Source of the DNA: Diadema setosum
Lineage: Eukaryota; Echinodermata; Echinoidea; Diadematoida; Diadematidae
Reading direction: 5' to 3'
Assembly (NCBI GenBank): GCA_033980235.1
Contig: CM067067.1
Coordinates: 8,764,047 to 8,828,046 of the forward strand
Length of the DNA stretch: 64,000 nt
The first letter of the stretch is position 1. Each line of letters begins with the position of its first letter. The notes under the pieces are model-generated. The model did not search any database. It was not told the DNA's origin and saw nothing but the letters and a program-made list of their open reading frames with translations. Positions 23,701-36,959 of the stretch are shown here, piece by piece. Made by a program: the position numbers and the translations under genes.

Positions 23701-26700
23701 GATAGGAATGAAGTGTCTTAAGCTGGATATCTATCTGTCCATGGTCATGTCTAAATGAATACTTGCAGTGAAAGGCTTTGTGTCGCGCTATTATGGCAAA
23801 ACACAGCCCGGGGAGGTTAAATGCAAAAAAGCAATTGTCGTAGCTTATTATAATCACAGTCACTCTCTCCCCTTCTCTCCCTCGTTTCTCTTTCTCCCCT
23901 CGGAAATGCACTACGCAAGAATGCACAACGAAATGTTGGCTTATCTCCCTATTGAGATAGAGACATTGGGTTGCAGGGCAGCAGCAAGAATAATTCCAGC
24001 CTGTTTTTTTTCACCTGGTCATAAAATATTCCATTCAGCGGTAATTGAGACTGCTCGCTTTCTCTCGCACGCCCGATGAATTTTGACATGTGTCTTTCAT
24101 AGGCCCTACATGCTCCATACAGATGGAGGGAAGTAAAGTATTATTCCTCCCTTTCTATCTATCTCCTTCCCACTTTTCTCTTCTATTCTCCATCTGTCCC
24201 TGCTCATATCTGTACATACAAACAATACTATACATAATAGATCATAATCAGAAACTGAAACTGGCAGGATATTGGAATTACTCAAATGTTTAGCACTGCC
24301 TTTGTGTGTCGCGTAATTTACCTTTTCTCTCTCTTTTTTTTCCTCTCTCTAGCTATCTCCGTCTATTCTTTTTCTTTTTTTCTTCTCCAGCCTCATAGCA
24401 TCCTGTTTTTCCCTGTTTGGGAATTGATCTGGAAATCAACAGACAAATAAAACTTGTAGCCATTCTTATGGCAGTTGGAATATTCTTGTGCTGGTATGTG
24501 AATGCACACATTCGCTGTAGAGTCTAGTACGATACAAATGGTCTCAGTGTCCATCTGGCTCTCATATAACCTTTGCCTAGTAATTTGTTAATGGCTGCCA
24601 CATTCATGAATCCACAAGGTAAAGTATTGTTGTCAGTGTGCCCCATGAATCTACAAACAATGTATGCTCTCACTCATAATGACGATGTTGTTTTGCAATT
24701 CTATACAAAGTCCAAATTGCTTACTCTGTAAGAATTTACTTTTGGTAATAAAGTTTGATTTCATTCATACACTGAAACATAACAAAAGAAGAAAATCCTA
24801 CCATTTCTATCCATAATTAAATTGCAATTTACAAATGGAAAATACAAACTACTGGATCATCTGGGATACAGCTGTAAAAGAAGGTGAAACTCTTGATTCT
24901 TGAGTAAATTGTACAGATTTTCATTAAGCTTAATCAAAAACCATAAATCAATATCCCTCATTACGGAATAATGAAAAGCAATGTTTTGTACATATACACG
25001 AACACATGATGTGTCCTTCACAATATTCTGAAATATTGTTGAGTTCTACCTGTACTGTGCGCAACCATAAGACATCTATTTTTTTTTTCCCCACACAATT
25101 GGGAAATAGCGATCCTTCTGAAAAGAAGAGAACATACAAAAGCAACTGAGGTATCACACAACACATCACTCTAGATTATTGTTTGGAAGAAATGTCCTAG
25201 TTCAAGCTTTATTTCATTACAGAACCTTGGCAAGGTACTAGGTAGATGTGGAAAAAAAAAATAATAATTTCATATTTTGGAACACTCTACCCAAGTTCCA
25301 GTGCCAGAGTTGTAAGACTTCAACAGGGCACTTTCCAATGGTGAGTCAAAGAAGCTCATTCTCGATGCATTCTTGTTTGATATTTGTACGGCACAATGCA
25401 TGGCACAGATGACTGTATACTTGCTTGTCAGCTTCTTCTGCAAACAATTTGGCCAAGATCGACATGTACCTATGATATCTGTGTTGAGAGAGCTGGGCCG
25501 AGATCAGACTTACTCTCATTCACGTTTCATCTAAATTTGACATTTGGGAACTGTGACTTTTGTAAAAAGGTCCTCCAACCTTTTCCTTTGGGCAGAAATT
25601 TATCCGAGAGCTGCTGCTTCGACTTCGACTGCAAATTCAATCAAATAAGATTTCATTGTAGCCCACCATGTCAGATGAAGAGATCAATTGAAAAAAGGAA
25701 AAGAAAAAAGAAAAGCAAAAGTTGTTTCGTTACCAGCAACACTGTTGCGGAATATGCCAGAATGCCAGCCAATCGTTCATGCTTTTACTTTGGAGCATCC
25801 TACATTTGACTAGTTTCAATAGTAACATACCATGTACAAGTACATGTGTATGTGACATTCAGAGCACCATACACTGTATACAATGTAAATAGTGGAACAT
25901 AAGTCTTTCATGCAAGAACACAGAGGATCCAGTCTCAACAGCTCCTAATGTCGATGCGGAGGCACCCTTTCATCCATCCTCCCAATTTGTACAAAATTAC
26001 ACCTGAATACAGCATTTGTGCAATGTAACTGGATACCAAATTAGTTCACATTATCTCATGCCATTCTCTAATTCCTTTGAACAAGAAAGGCATCCCCCAG
26101 GTGCCTGTAAATTCACACACAAAGGGTCAAATAAGCAAGTTATTGATGTGATAACATACACACTGTATGGCCTTGAACTTCAGATAGTGAATCTGTGTTC
26201 ACAATCATTGTATGAAGCTATAATAATTTTGTTTTAAGTTTTAGCAATCATTTTCCCTAGCTACTATATGGCTACTTGTACATGTAATCTGCTATTGTAT
26301 CAATATCCAACAATACAATGTAAACTCATAGCACTCACTCCATTGATGATCAACATAAATCACTACATAGATTTTATTTGTTTTCTAATCTAAAATCATC
26401 TTCTACACAGCATACACAATGCAGCATGCCTATACAATACTGAAATACATAATATTGTCATATAAATGTAATATCAAATGCAGTTTGCTACATTCAACAA
26501 CCAACTCATAGGAATACTCAGTCTAGAGTGCATTTTATGGTTGCTAACAGAGCAAGTACTTTTCAGAAGACTGTAGAATGTGAATATTTTTTTATGCAAA
26601 TGTGGGGTGGAGAATAGAATTTAAACACATGTGTAGCTCGTACGTCAGGACATAAAAAACATCCATAGATTTCACATGTTTAGTGGACCGATCTATTGGT

Positions 26701-28610
26701 CTCTGCACCATGCTGAAAACTTTTAATGCCTCTAGTCTCAAAACTGTAATTCTCTGAAAAGAAATGATTATCAGCACCTTCATAGACTGATAGACAAATT
26801 TACACTAATAATGCACATGGAAATCTGCATGCTGTACATTGTAGTAATGTTTGAAGGGTCAAGCTGAAAAGCAACACTACACAATTCAGCTTCAATTTTT
26901 ATTCAAGATTGCATTCACACCCTGTTATTTTCTTATTGGGGGTGAGTACAGCAGGTAGTGGGATAGTCATTCACTTTGCACCTTGAAGGCAATCAATTTT
27001 GGTTGTTACATAATACTCTTTTCTGATATACATTTCATTGTAATAATTGTACTACAGTACGACCCCCTAACCATGCACTAGACACCAAGTTTTAGCTGAT
27101 TGTTAAGTCCATTCAACATTTCTGTCCACTGCATAGAGTGACTACATTTCTGTAACGTGCTGCCTTTATGTAACAGCAAACTGGTATGACTATAAAATGC
27201 CCACAGAAGCATGGCCACATTTACTGCTAACTCCAGTGTAACAATACACTGTACAAGAGAGATTACACTTTCCAACAGGACTGTTCCTTTGTCACTGGCC
27301 ATTGCCTAGCCCGCTCAAGTGAAAAGGGGAAATGAATAGGATTCCATTCTACTGGGCTTGCACCAATGTATGTAAGGGCTGGTCAGACGTCCTAGGGTAT
27401 CCTAACATTACTGCCATGGGATCAAAGGTCAAAATCCTATCGCAAGAAAGGCTCAAGAGGTATTCTGTAGACAGGTAGATATGTGTAGCAAGCTTGACAC
27501 AGTATGAGCATTCAAGATGTATGTGTACTTGTTTGTACCCAAGGTGTATACAGTAACAAAGTCATCGAGCGTACACAGGATGGTACATGGTATCTCTTCT
27601 GTAACTGAAGCCTACTTACCCTGATATTCATTTGTCTATGAAAACAATTAAACACTCCAGTGCCAGTAGACTGCACACTAATGTGGGCTGCAACCAATGG
27701 AGGAAACAAAATATTGATGAACTTTTCATTGCAGATAGAGAGTACAAACTAAACAATGACCCCATCATGCATGCACATTCTTGGTAACTTGTAGGATGTT
27801 TTAAGATTACATGACATCACATCTGTTTGAAGCAGTGTTTGCTCCAAGATAAAAAGGCACAGCTGCTTAAAAATGTTTCTAGTTTGAAAAATCTGAACTC
27901 GATAATAATGTAAATGCTAAATGTGTGTGTGAGATATTGTGTAGAAATGAAACAATCAAATATTGCAGTCCAAAATGAACACTCAGTACTTCAAATCCAT
28001 AAAAACCTGTTTCGTTTTAGAATATACTTCATAAGTACCCATACATGATTGATTTCTGAGGAGGTCAACTTGATAATAATCTTGATATTGACAGCATAAT
28101 TTTGAAACTTTTTTTGGCGGGTGAGGTGTAATGATTTTGACACCAATTGGACATCAATAGAATACAGTTACATTAAAGTCAATAGAGTTTGAATTTTTTA
28201 TTTCTTCGGTTGATTTCAATATTATACACACTCTTTACTCCTAGAAGTCATTATATCCATAATCACAACATTGTAAGGTGGTATCAGTAAGCTAACAATT
28301 GTTTTTTTCAAACTGTATCAAGCTAAAAGGAAGCATGGAGCAACTGTCAAATGCTGGTTATATGCCCTATTTTGCAACACTGCAGTTACACAGTTGTACA
28401 TTGTACATATCTGTTACAGCAAGGTTCCAAGTCTTACATTTGTAGCTGCAATTATACGCAGGTGAATGCAGCAATATTAGTACAATGTAGTAGAAAACAG
28501 TAACAAAGTTTGAGGAAAATCAGAGAATTTGTTTCAAAGCTTTTAATTTTTACAGTTTTAGTGCACGCACAACTGGATGATGATTCCCTGGACTTGATAA
28601 TGGCATACCT

Positions 28611-28729
28611 GGGCCCTGTTTTATGAAGAGTTAAAATTGATTTTAAAGTTGATTTCAACTGTAAGTCTATGGCAGCCTGTGTGGCAAGGAAATTTAAAAT
28701 CGATTTTATCTTTTGATAAAACGGGGCCC
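28611..28729. mobile_element. Foldback MITE, GGGCCCYGTTTTAT family
   Basis: The left end GGGCCCTGTTTTATGAAGAG and inner TTAAAATTGATTTTAAA pair with right-end TTTAAAATCGATTTTATC and ATAAAACGGGGCCC. It is 119 bp with no open frame. Confidence 0.8.
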
Positions 28730-30502
28730 TGGTACAATACATTTATCCCAGTCTGCTTTCTGAAAGAGGTATGTAAAGTGCTCTCTCATTGTGCTAGACA
28801 AGTGAAAATATGTTGAATTTTCTTTATGTTTTCTATCATTTCTATACATGACATCATAAAGTGCTATACAATTATGTGGTCTTCTGATCCAGCAACGACT
28901 GCACCACAAATTTAAAAATTCATAACTTTTGAATGGATGTGAACTTTTGAACTTTTGAATGGATAGTGTTCTATCAGCACAGCACTAATTCCCTCAATTC
29001 ACATTCATTCTCCCTTACGAACAGGGCAGTTAAATCAGAGCAAGAGAGGGAAATGAAGCACTATATCAGTTGGGTAAGCCACAACATGAAATTATATCAT
29101 GTTGCATTGGGAAAAAAAAAATCTTGTTTAAACTGTACACGAATGTGTGTGCACAAAGCAAACATCAGGATCATGCATGTGATCAGTTTTGCCAGAAGTC
29201 ACTGTGACACTCGTAACTCCTCATAAAGCATCTTGATGAGAGTGGAAACAAAAATAACAAAGCAAAAACAAACAAACAAACAAACAAACTGAGAAATATT
29301 TCTCATCAGATATACAAATGTTGTTAGGTTTGCACATCAATCTAAATAAAGAATAGCTTGTACAGTGAGGTGGACAATAGTGCCCATACTGCCTGACAAC
29401 ACAGAAACATACCTGCTTTAGTAATAACACTGATTATTTGTGATGACGCGGAGATGTTAGATCTTCAAGTTCAAGATATTGCCAGTGGGCAATCATCTGA
29501 CCACAGACAAAGTAGTTGTGAGTTCAGACTCCAGTCATCATTTTAGTTCAGTTTGATGCTGGGATTATTTCCAATCCCTAAACAATGTATCATACTTCTG
29601 TATCTCCAGGAGCAAAGGAGAGCTACAAACTCCTTCTTCCCCCCCCCCTTCCTTTCAGAATGTCAATTTGTATGGACACTTACAAACTAAGATGTACTTG
29701 CATGGAATATCACCACAGAACTGGCGATATGGTTTTTCAAACAAAGAAATGAACAATTGATATGTTGAAATTAATTTGAAGAATGAATACATCTGTTTCA
29801 AAACAAAGGCTTAAAATATTGAACAGTTTTGACTATTGCCCCACTTATCTTTAATAGCAGCTAGTGTTCATCAACACCACTACATGGCAAAATCCTCGTT
29901 AATCACTTTTACAGTTAATCAAAAATCATCATCTTCAGTGTATAAGGCCCTACATGTACGGAATTACTCTGAATTGGCTGAAGTTAGAACTCCAAAGGAG
30001 ATATTAGAATAGCCATAATTTCTATGCATGTGTACCATGCACATGAGAGAAACTCTAGAAAATCCTGACCCCAACCCTACATCCACCAGCGATGAGGTCA
30101 CAGCTCAAACATTCCAACCAACTTCTACACATTCTTCAATCATTCCATGCTTGGCAAAATGCCTGCTTCGCTCCATACTGATGAACAGAAAACCGTTATC
30201 AAGTCTGCCTGCTGTAAGTTACAGATATATTATATGATAGTCACAATTGACTGCTCGCACTAGTGAATGTTCTGCACCATACTATACTGACTGCAGCAGC
30301 CTGCTTTACACTTGAACAAGGTCTATACATGCATACAAAACTCTGTCATAACCTGGCAGTGTAAAAGTTTTGATCAATTTCTTGAAATTTAAGAAACATT
30401 GACTGTACACATACAATTTACACCATCATTGACAAGTTCCACACCTGGCTAGGAATTATTTATGTACATAGTCACAGAATATCTCGCTGTCACATCTAAA
30501 GT

Positions 30503-30559
30503 GAAAATGAGCAAAGAAAATGGGATTCCAACAAGATCGCATTTTCTTTGCTCATTTTC
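30503..30559. repeat. Perfect 20-bp inverted repeat (hairpin)
   Basis: GAAAATGAGCAAAGAAAATG at 30,503-30,522 is repeated exactly in inverse at 30,540-30,559, with a 17-base loop. Either strand could form a stem of 20 pairs. It may be a very short foldback element; no duplication of the flanks is evident. Confidence 0.85.
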
Positions 30560-30686
30560 TTTCATATCATATTTGATGAGTACATCGTACCCCGAGGTAC
30601 ACTGTACCGTCATACCCCGGGCTATACACTTGTAGTGTTGTGTAGCGCCAGCTCATGTTTGTAAGATGTACAGCTGCTTATTGCTA

Positions 30687-30959
30687 TCATGGCGGCCAAG
30701 TCTTAAGTAATCTGCGAGAATGATCCCAATGCCAATTTAGGTCTGTTATAACTCTTTTTTTACCATAATCATAGTTAACAATATTTTTTATATACATCCG
30801 AAACATTTCTATCACAATCTTAAACAATAACTCAAAATGAGACCATTTCAACCTAAGAGCTTGTCCTATGATTTCTTTTGTTATATCTTCCATGGACTGG
30901 TAATGCATAGTGCGGTGATAAGCCCGACCAGACGCTGAGCAAAGCACACGACACTTCAA
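30687..30959 (-). other. Unassigned 90-codon open frame
   Basis: ATG-started frame with mixed, non-repetitive composition (MEDITKEIIGQ, then a hydrophobic and basic stretch, Trp-rich end), ending at a stop near GGCCGCCATGATAGC. It crosses no homopolymer, unlike most open frames in this intron. I recognise no domain, and no splice sites or promoter clearly frame it. It may be a fragment of a transposon protein or chance. Confidence 0.15.
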
Positions 30960-33465
30960 GTGTACAGCTACAGGGCTGTGTATAGTTAGTGCGGTGCTGC
31001 TGTCTGTGTGTCAAATACACCGAGAGCATCCGTGTAGTGCATGATGAGTACTGATGTTATACATGTAATGCTGCTCATTGTTGCAAGAAATTTTCTTCCA
31101 TAAAGCCCTAGAAAATTACTGTCACCCATTTTCTGGAAATCCAGGGTACAGTGCTAAAAATAAATTCATAAATAAATAATTCAACAAACTGGCTGATTTT
31201 TATTTGGTACCCATAGTACCAAAAACAGCATAATATCTGATCAGTTTTCACATTTGCTTGCACCCACCCTAGAGGAGAACAGAATTTTATGTACACACTC
31301 TGTAATATGCTTTGTACAAGTAACCAAGGAGCCAATGAAGCCCACTGCACTGACTTCCTTTTAATCCATCCCCCCCCCCCCAAAAAAAAAAAAAAATTGA
31401 CCTGTTTCTTGATCTTGCTCTGATCAAACACAAAAATCATAGATATTTTCTCAACATATTGCCAGTTTTGAAGCTCATGCCACCTGTGTAGAGCTAAACA
31501 GATCAAATCAAGAACTGCACAGCCAAGCTTTGATAAAATGTATTTGATCATTAATGACCTTCGATTACATACCTACTTGGAGGATATAAGTTATACATGA
31601 ACAAAGCGCATATTCAGTTCTAAAGTATTTTTGTCACAGTAATTAGAATGCATATCAAACAACTTACAAATATGAGAAAAAATACTGCACATTGGATGTC
31701 TTATGTAATTTCATGCTATCACAGAATTAACATTTAATACAGTATACCGAAATATCTTTACAATAATTTATGAGCTGAGAATGCTATGGTCTGTAAGCAG
31801 TATTCAACAGTATGATGTATCTGACATAGATTTGGTTTTGCGATAAAGTTAATTGATGCGATATTTGCATAGAATTATCTTGAAGTAACAGGGCACCAGA
31901 AGAATAAGACGAAAAACTCTAATGATATACATGTATTCTGAAACTCCTTCACACATTTTATTTTTCTAGAGACACCAAGCAAGTTCAATAACAAGTGACA
32001 TAAAATCACATGGGAGCTAATGATTTTAAATTCAGCATGGTAAATCCCACGTATCCCCATTAAATCCGTAACCATGAAAATAATAAAGTACATGTATGAA
32101 TGAGTCATTCTCATAGGCTCAACATGTGATGGTTGAATACTGCATACACTATGTGATAAAGTTGGCGCTCTAACAAGTACACCATACAATGTAGGGTTGC
32201 CTACTATGATTGTGGTGTACACCATAGCCATTTCAAATACTCCTCGTTCCCCCTCCCCCCCCCCCCCCCTTGGCCATTTCTTCAATCTGCATGCATTTCA
32301 AGATCTTTAAGAACAGTCAGAATAACAAATTCTCTCTTGTACGTGCTAGCCTGTTAAAGTATGACATAGACTCTACAATATACAAATTCAGTAAGTAGAC
32401 CTGCACCTTCATGTGGGAATGCAACTTATGGCGATGATAGGCAGCATGAAAAAAGTAAGCTTTGTGTTTACTAGGAAAGTCTGATCTATGTCGATAATTG
32501 ACTGAACGAAATGGACATATATAATTATATATACAAGTACTAACAACTGGTTATATTCACCTTGACATGGAATACAAAAAAAAATGATAATAACAAAGGC
32601 TAAAGTAAGAAACAAATCTATGGATCATGATGGATAGACGACAATGTGGTAAAAAAAAAAAAAGTGCAGAAGCAATCTTACAACATCCATGAATTTGGAT
32701 TTGCAAACTTATGGTAAATTTGGTGGTGGCAAGTCAGAATTAGGCTTATTTATGAACAGTAGAAAGCCATTTGGGATAACCCAATATAAGATTGGGCTGT
32801 GTAGAACAAAGGAAGAGGGACTATGTCTTGCAATCCGTCTGCTAAGAAAGTGTAGACCATCAGTTTGTCGAGAAAGCGGCCAAAAAAATGACCCCAAAAA
32901 CCCGACAACAAAAGGCACACGGCAAGGCAGGCACATCGAAAGCCGTGCAGAACATACAGCCTAACATTTCCAGCGCGATAAGAACGGCGAAGTAAATCGT
33001 CGCCAATTGAGGGGGAATAAAGATGGCAGACGGACGACAGTGAATCCACACCCAGTGTGTAACGACCTTTCATATTTTAACAACTACAGCAGTAATAAAT
33101 TAGAACGATCCGAAACGCCGACAAACAAGTATGAAAATTTGGCCGAAATTCGTACAAATTGACCACTGATAGCCCCCAGTGCACACACACACGTGTGTTC
33201 GGGGTCAATGCGGACAAGATCGTCGACAAAAATCGAAAATTTCAAGCGAAAATCTTACCGTAAATCGGAGATAAAGACGCAAGGCGATATCGCAATATAG
33301 AATAAAGAGATCCCTATGGTTGTTTTCTAATAAAAGAACGAAAGATTTCCACCAGCTCGACATATTGGAAGGTCAGATAAAGCCGTAAGGAAATACAACG
33401 AAAACACTGACAAATCCGATTCAACGTGTGTAACAGCCTCACACACACACTTCTCTATCACTTAC

Positions 33466-33600
33466 CTGGGCCAACGGTACTGTGACTGGATGAAAACTTG
33501 GGCGAATTTCAGGCAAATTTAGTCACAAATCGAGCGACGACTCCGGATAAGAAACGGACACCATTTTTTGTTTGCCCTTGTTGTTTCGTATAAATAGGTA
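33466..33600 (-). other. Probable untranslated first exon of the BAZ2-like gene (5' end approximate)
   Basis: The donor CCCAG/GTAAGT at 33,470-33,461 is the best minus-strand 5' splice site in the CpG-rich zone. The DNA above it is CpG-rich and contains GTGTCCGTTTCTTATCCGG. There is no long open frame in the frame needed to enter the exon at 6,275, so it would be 5' UTR. The upper limit is a guess; the alternative donor at 33,259 would give another first exon. Confidence 0.45.
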
Positions 33601-34439
33601 AAAGGATAGATGAGGAGTCAATTTATGCATGAGTCGTCTACAGCTACACGGCAGCTGCGCGTAACATGACGGCTTCGCACCCCGCGGCTTATGCGAAAAA
33701 TCCAACAAACTTACGACCGATTTTCACAACATTTGGCCCAAATCACAGCTCCAGAGTTACGCAATAGTTCAGGCACTTGTCCCTGAGGTACACCATGGTG
33801 TTTGATGTTAAAAATATGGTATTAAATTGTTCGAAACGAGGAAAAATGCTCGGTAATGTTGCGACGCATTTGGGGTGGCCATTAACGGAGTATACTGCGA
33901 GATAATGACCCCGAGATTTCTTTGTATAAGAAGCATACACATTCGGATATTACAATTAGAAGTGCACCAATTTACCGGTTGAACATACACTCTAATAGTG
34001 TTATTTCTTTGTTTTCATGAATGTTAAAGATATAGTATGTGCTTAGTGAATCAGTTTTTGGATATCTACGTTGTTGTTGTGAATAAACGAATGTGTGGTT
34101 CGAGAGAGGAACGAGCGTTTGGAAGAGATAATGAATGGGGGCATTCGGAACAAAGTAATCTTGCGATCATTCGCAAAGGGGTTGTCAAGTCGGGAAGAAC
34201 AAAAAGTCACACATTTTGACCCAAAATAAAACGTGATACATAATCAATCTTCCGATTTTACTCACTCTGCCATGGGGCCTGATATCATAAAATGTGGCCC
34301 CTTCAATTTCGATGCTTATTAATCCAAATATCTCCGAGAAAAGCAATGGAAACGCGTGTGGGGTGTAAGAATCCGAGGAAAAGGGTATTTCTAGCGGTGT
34401 ATGATATTTGACTACACATGTGGGTTTGTAGGATATGCG

Positions 34440-34447
34440 TGACGTCA
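34440..34447. promoter_or_regulatory. Perfect palindromic CRE
   Basis: TGACGTCA in the context GCGTGACGTCACGC, an extended palindrome of 14 bases, at the upstream edge of the BAZ2-like CpG-rich zone. CREB/ATF family proteins bind this sequence. Placement fits a minus-strand proximal promoter element. Confidence 0.5.
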
Positions 34448-34647
34448 CGCTGGTGAAGCAAAACAAAAAAAAAAAAGGCCGACATGAATGAAACCGCGGA
34501 GATAGTGGGTTACAAGTGCACAAAGTGTACGTAGAGTCGTGTGGAATGTGCTAGCCAAGTTTCGCACGCACTCGGAACAATAAAATTCCTATTTTTCCGA
34601 TACCGTGCTTGTTTCGGGGGATTTTGTAGTTAGATTTGAGTAAATCG

Positions 34648-35765
34648 ATGTGTTGACGACGAAAACTTCCTGCGGGGGAGGTTTTTGTTTGGGGGTTTGT
34701 TTTTTTTTTTTTTTGTTTTTTTTTTGTTTTGTTTTTTTGTTCGTGGACATAGGAAGAGTGCTTCGATTATTGATTCTTCCGAAGCATGAGACTGCTAGTC
34801 GAAAAAACTATATAAATAAACTCAGTGGTCCTGTAATGCATGAATTTATCATGCGTAGGATACAATATTATAATAAGGCATGGTGGGGAATATTTTTTTT
34901 TCTACTCATTTGTGTAATGCTGAGATAGTACAATTTTTAAAGGAACGATTACAATCGTATTGTGGTAACACCGACAATGACAATAAGAATAATGAATATG
35001 ATTCATAACACTACTCAATAATCAATTATGGTAATAAGCCTATAGTAATAATTGATTTGTTGATTGCTTAGGGCCTATATATTGCGGCTAGATTCCAACA
35101 GAGCAATACACAGATATTATCATAACTTTCTAAACACTTAGGGCCTATAAAATGTTAATAGATGGCCTACTTCATTTTTTGTAATCCTTTTAAATGTAAA
35201 ATTGCTTCATGATTATTGTTAGGCCTAGATAGTGATGAGTGCAAATATCTGGACCGCTGTGTATAGTATTGAATTTTAGTATGAATGAACTGTTCTCGTG
35301 TTTCAGTTTCTAGTATTATTCGAGTGAATTCGCCAATTTTTTTAAAGGAAAACAAGATATTAGTACAACTTTAATTATATTAGGTAAATTAGGCGTAAAT
35401 ATTCACAACTAAATGACACACAATAACAACAACAACAACAACGTCATGTGTGGACAACAATATAAAGAAAATATAATGGGAATTCCACAACGACAAAAAA
35501 AAAATCACTTTTCTAGCATAATGAAAGAGCTCTTGACTAACCGCTTTCAGAAAGCAGGGGGAATAATTTCTACCCTTAACATATTATGTCACTATCATCA
35601 AGTTGATGGAATGTGTTATTTTCATGATTTTTTTTTCATCATTCATGGGTTTTTTTGCAAGCATTCATGTTCGAGCGATTCTCCTCCCTCGCCTTTTCCA
35701 TTGGTTCAAATTCGATTTGAAAACTTTCAGTCTTCTGTAAAAGATGATAATGTTCGACATCATAT
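34648..35765. other. AT-rich intergenic DNA, nothing recognised
   Basis: This includes a T/G homopolymer block at about 34,678-34,740 and (AAC)n at 35,424-35,441. CpG falls abruptly to background right of about 34,650. No exon or element could be supported. Confidence 0.6.
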
Positions 35766-35770
35766 ATTAC

Positions 35771-35842
35771 TCAATTCAATTCAATTCAATTCAATTCAAT
35801 TCAATTTTTTATTTCATTTTTCGACAAGAACATATAAACATC

Positions 35843-35882
<40 letters not shown>

Positions 35883-36030
35883 AACAGAAAATATTTAAGA
35901 TGCGTAATAGGATGAAAAGAATGTACAATGATTGTAACACCTTACGATAATTATACATTATCAGAAAACTCAAGTTATTAGAAGTATAAGTATAAACAAT
36001 ATGGATAATTCGAAAAATGGAGGGACCCAC
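35771..36030 (-). mobile_element. LINE 3' tail, antisense, with (TTGAA)n end
   Basis: Read on the minus strand, GTCGAAAAATGAAATAAA runs into a seven-unit ATTGA/TTGAA array (35,771-35,805). This is the mirror orientation of the tails at 9.3, 11.85 and 39.4 kb. A (TTC)n microsatellite (35,844-35,872) followed by a T run interrupts it. The upper limit is uncertain. Confidence 0.55.
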
Positions 36031-36959
36031 TAAAAAGACAAAGCTAGTCTTTTTAGCTAAGTGATGGATTCATTCAATTTTGTGGCACAATATCTTCATT
36101 CAGTTGAGCACCAGTCTCAAGTTAATGGTATGATGATGTCATAAACACTGCAATTCTAATAATTTGTTTTCAAGAATATACATGTTATTCATATTTCCAG
36201 CGATCATTTTTTTTTACTTCTTGATTTCTCTACATTTATACGATATTTGTTAGATCAACATTTTCAGATATCGTTCTTACTATACTTAATTATTCAATTT
36301 TCATTATTTACAAATCATATCATTTCTTAAAAATTAATCATCATTTTAAGTCATTAAATTTTGCTATCATTAATGTTTATAGATACATACATGTCCTTTG
36401 CAATCATAGGGTGGGGTATATGCACAGTAGTGTTTGCATCTTGGTTGATATCTTTCTTGTTTGTTTGTTTTTTTCACCAGAGTGTATATCTTCAGTGTTA
36501 TTTCTTGGCACGCTGGGCATCTGAGCTGGTAAATAATGTCTTAGATCGAGTGCTTCAACCACGCACAAAAGCTGTATATGGCTGATGTAAAAGAAATTTG
36601 ATATACCATATACCAAACATGTTTTCCTTTTAACGCATTAGAATGCTCGAACATTTGCAACCCGGAAGCTCCGGGGTTTGAATGACGTTAGCAGACATTT
36701 TTAATTTGTATCCTCCTAATGAGTATTTACACTTTCGATTGACAAGATAGTGAAAGCGCATGACCATAGTTTTATATTATTATCTATTCAAGTTCTAAAA
36801 TTTGGGGTAGTTTGTTATTCGAATTTGCCCCAAATTCAATGAAATGTTTAGCAATTTTGTTGAAATAAGAAGGAAGTTGGTCATGATAACCATTCTCCTC
36901 TCATCGTTACAATTTCAATCGTGGTTGAAACCATGGGTTACTGTATCGCGGTTTCGTAC

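Larger units (their letters stand above)
6276..33465 (-). other. Very long 5' UTR intron of the BAZ2-like gene
   Basis: If the CpG-rich zone at 33-34.6 kb is the promoter and the donor at 33,466 is used, this is a 27.2-kb first intron. It holds MITEs, a pogo-like element, LINE tails, a SINE, microsatellites and one possible extra 5' exon at about 14 kb, all listed separately. No convincing protein-coding exon other than these was found. Open frames here are short, low in CpG, lack paired splice sites or cross homopolymers. Long first introns commonly hold enhancers, but I can point only to isolated motifs. Confidence 0.45.
32900..34600. promoter_or_regulatory. CpG-rich promoter zone of the BAZ2-like gene
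   Basis: CpG density rises sharply against the AT-rich, CpG-poor surroundings (for example about 32,930-33,420, 33,530-33,720 and 34,440-34,640), and homopolymers become rarer. Features within include minus-strand donors at 33,466 (CCCAG/GTAAGT) and 33,259 (TTACG/GTAAGA), AAGATGGC (YY1-like) at about 33,019, TATAAATA at 33,589-33,596 on the plus strand, and a perfect CRE, TGACGTCA, at 34,440-34,447. This fits a bidirectional CpG-type promoter firing leftward into the BAZ2-like gene. The exact start site cannot be set from sequence. Confidence 0.55.

Noticed and set aside
25384..25809. 141-codon plus-strand frame with several Cys
   Set aside because: No splice sites in frame, no recognisable domain, and an A-rich Lys run in the middle. 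Likely chance, though it is the least repetitive of the rejected frames.
31108..31551. 147-codon minus-strand frame
   Set aside because: Runs through a C-run/A-run (read as FFFF-GGGG); hydrophobic by AT-richness.
35413..35898. 161-codon plus-strand frame
   Set aside because: Crosses (AAC)n, the (TTCAA)n LINE tail and (TTC)n; composition is purely repeat-driven.
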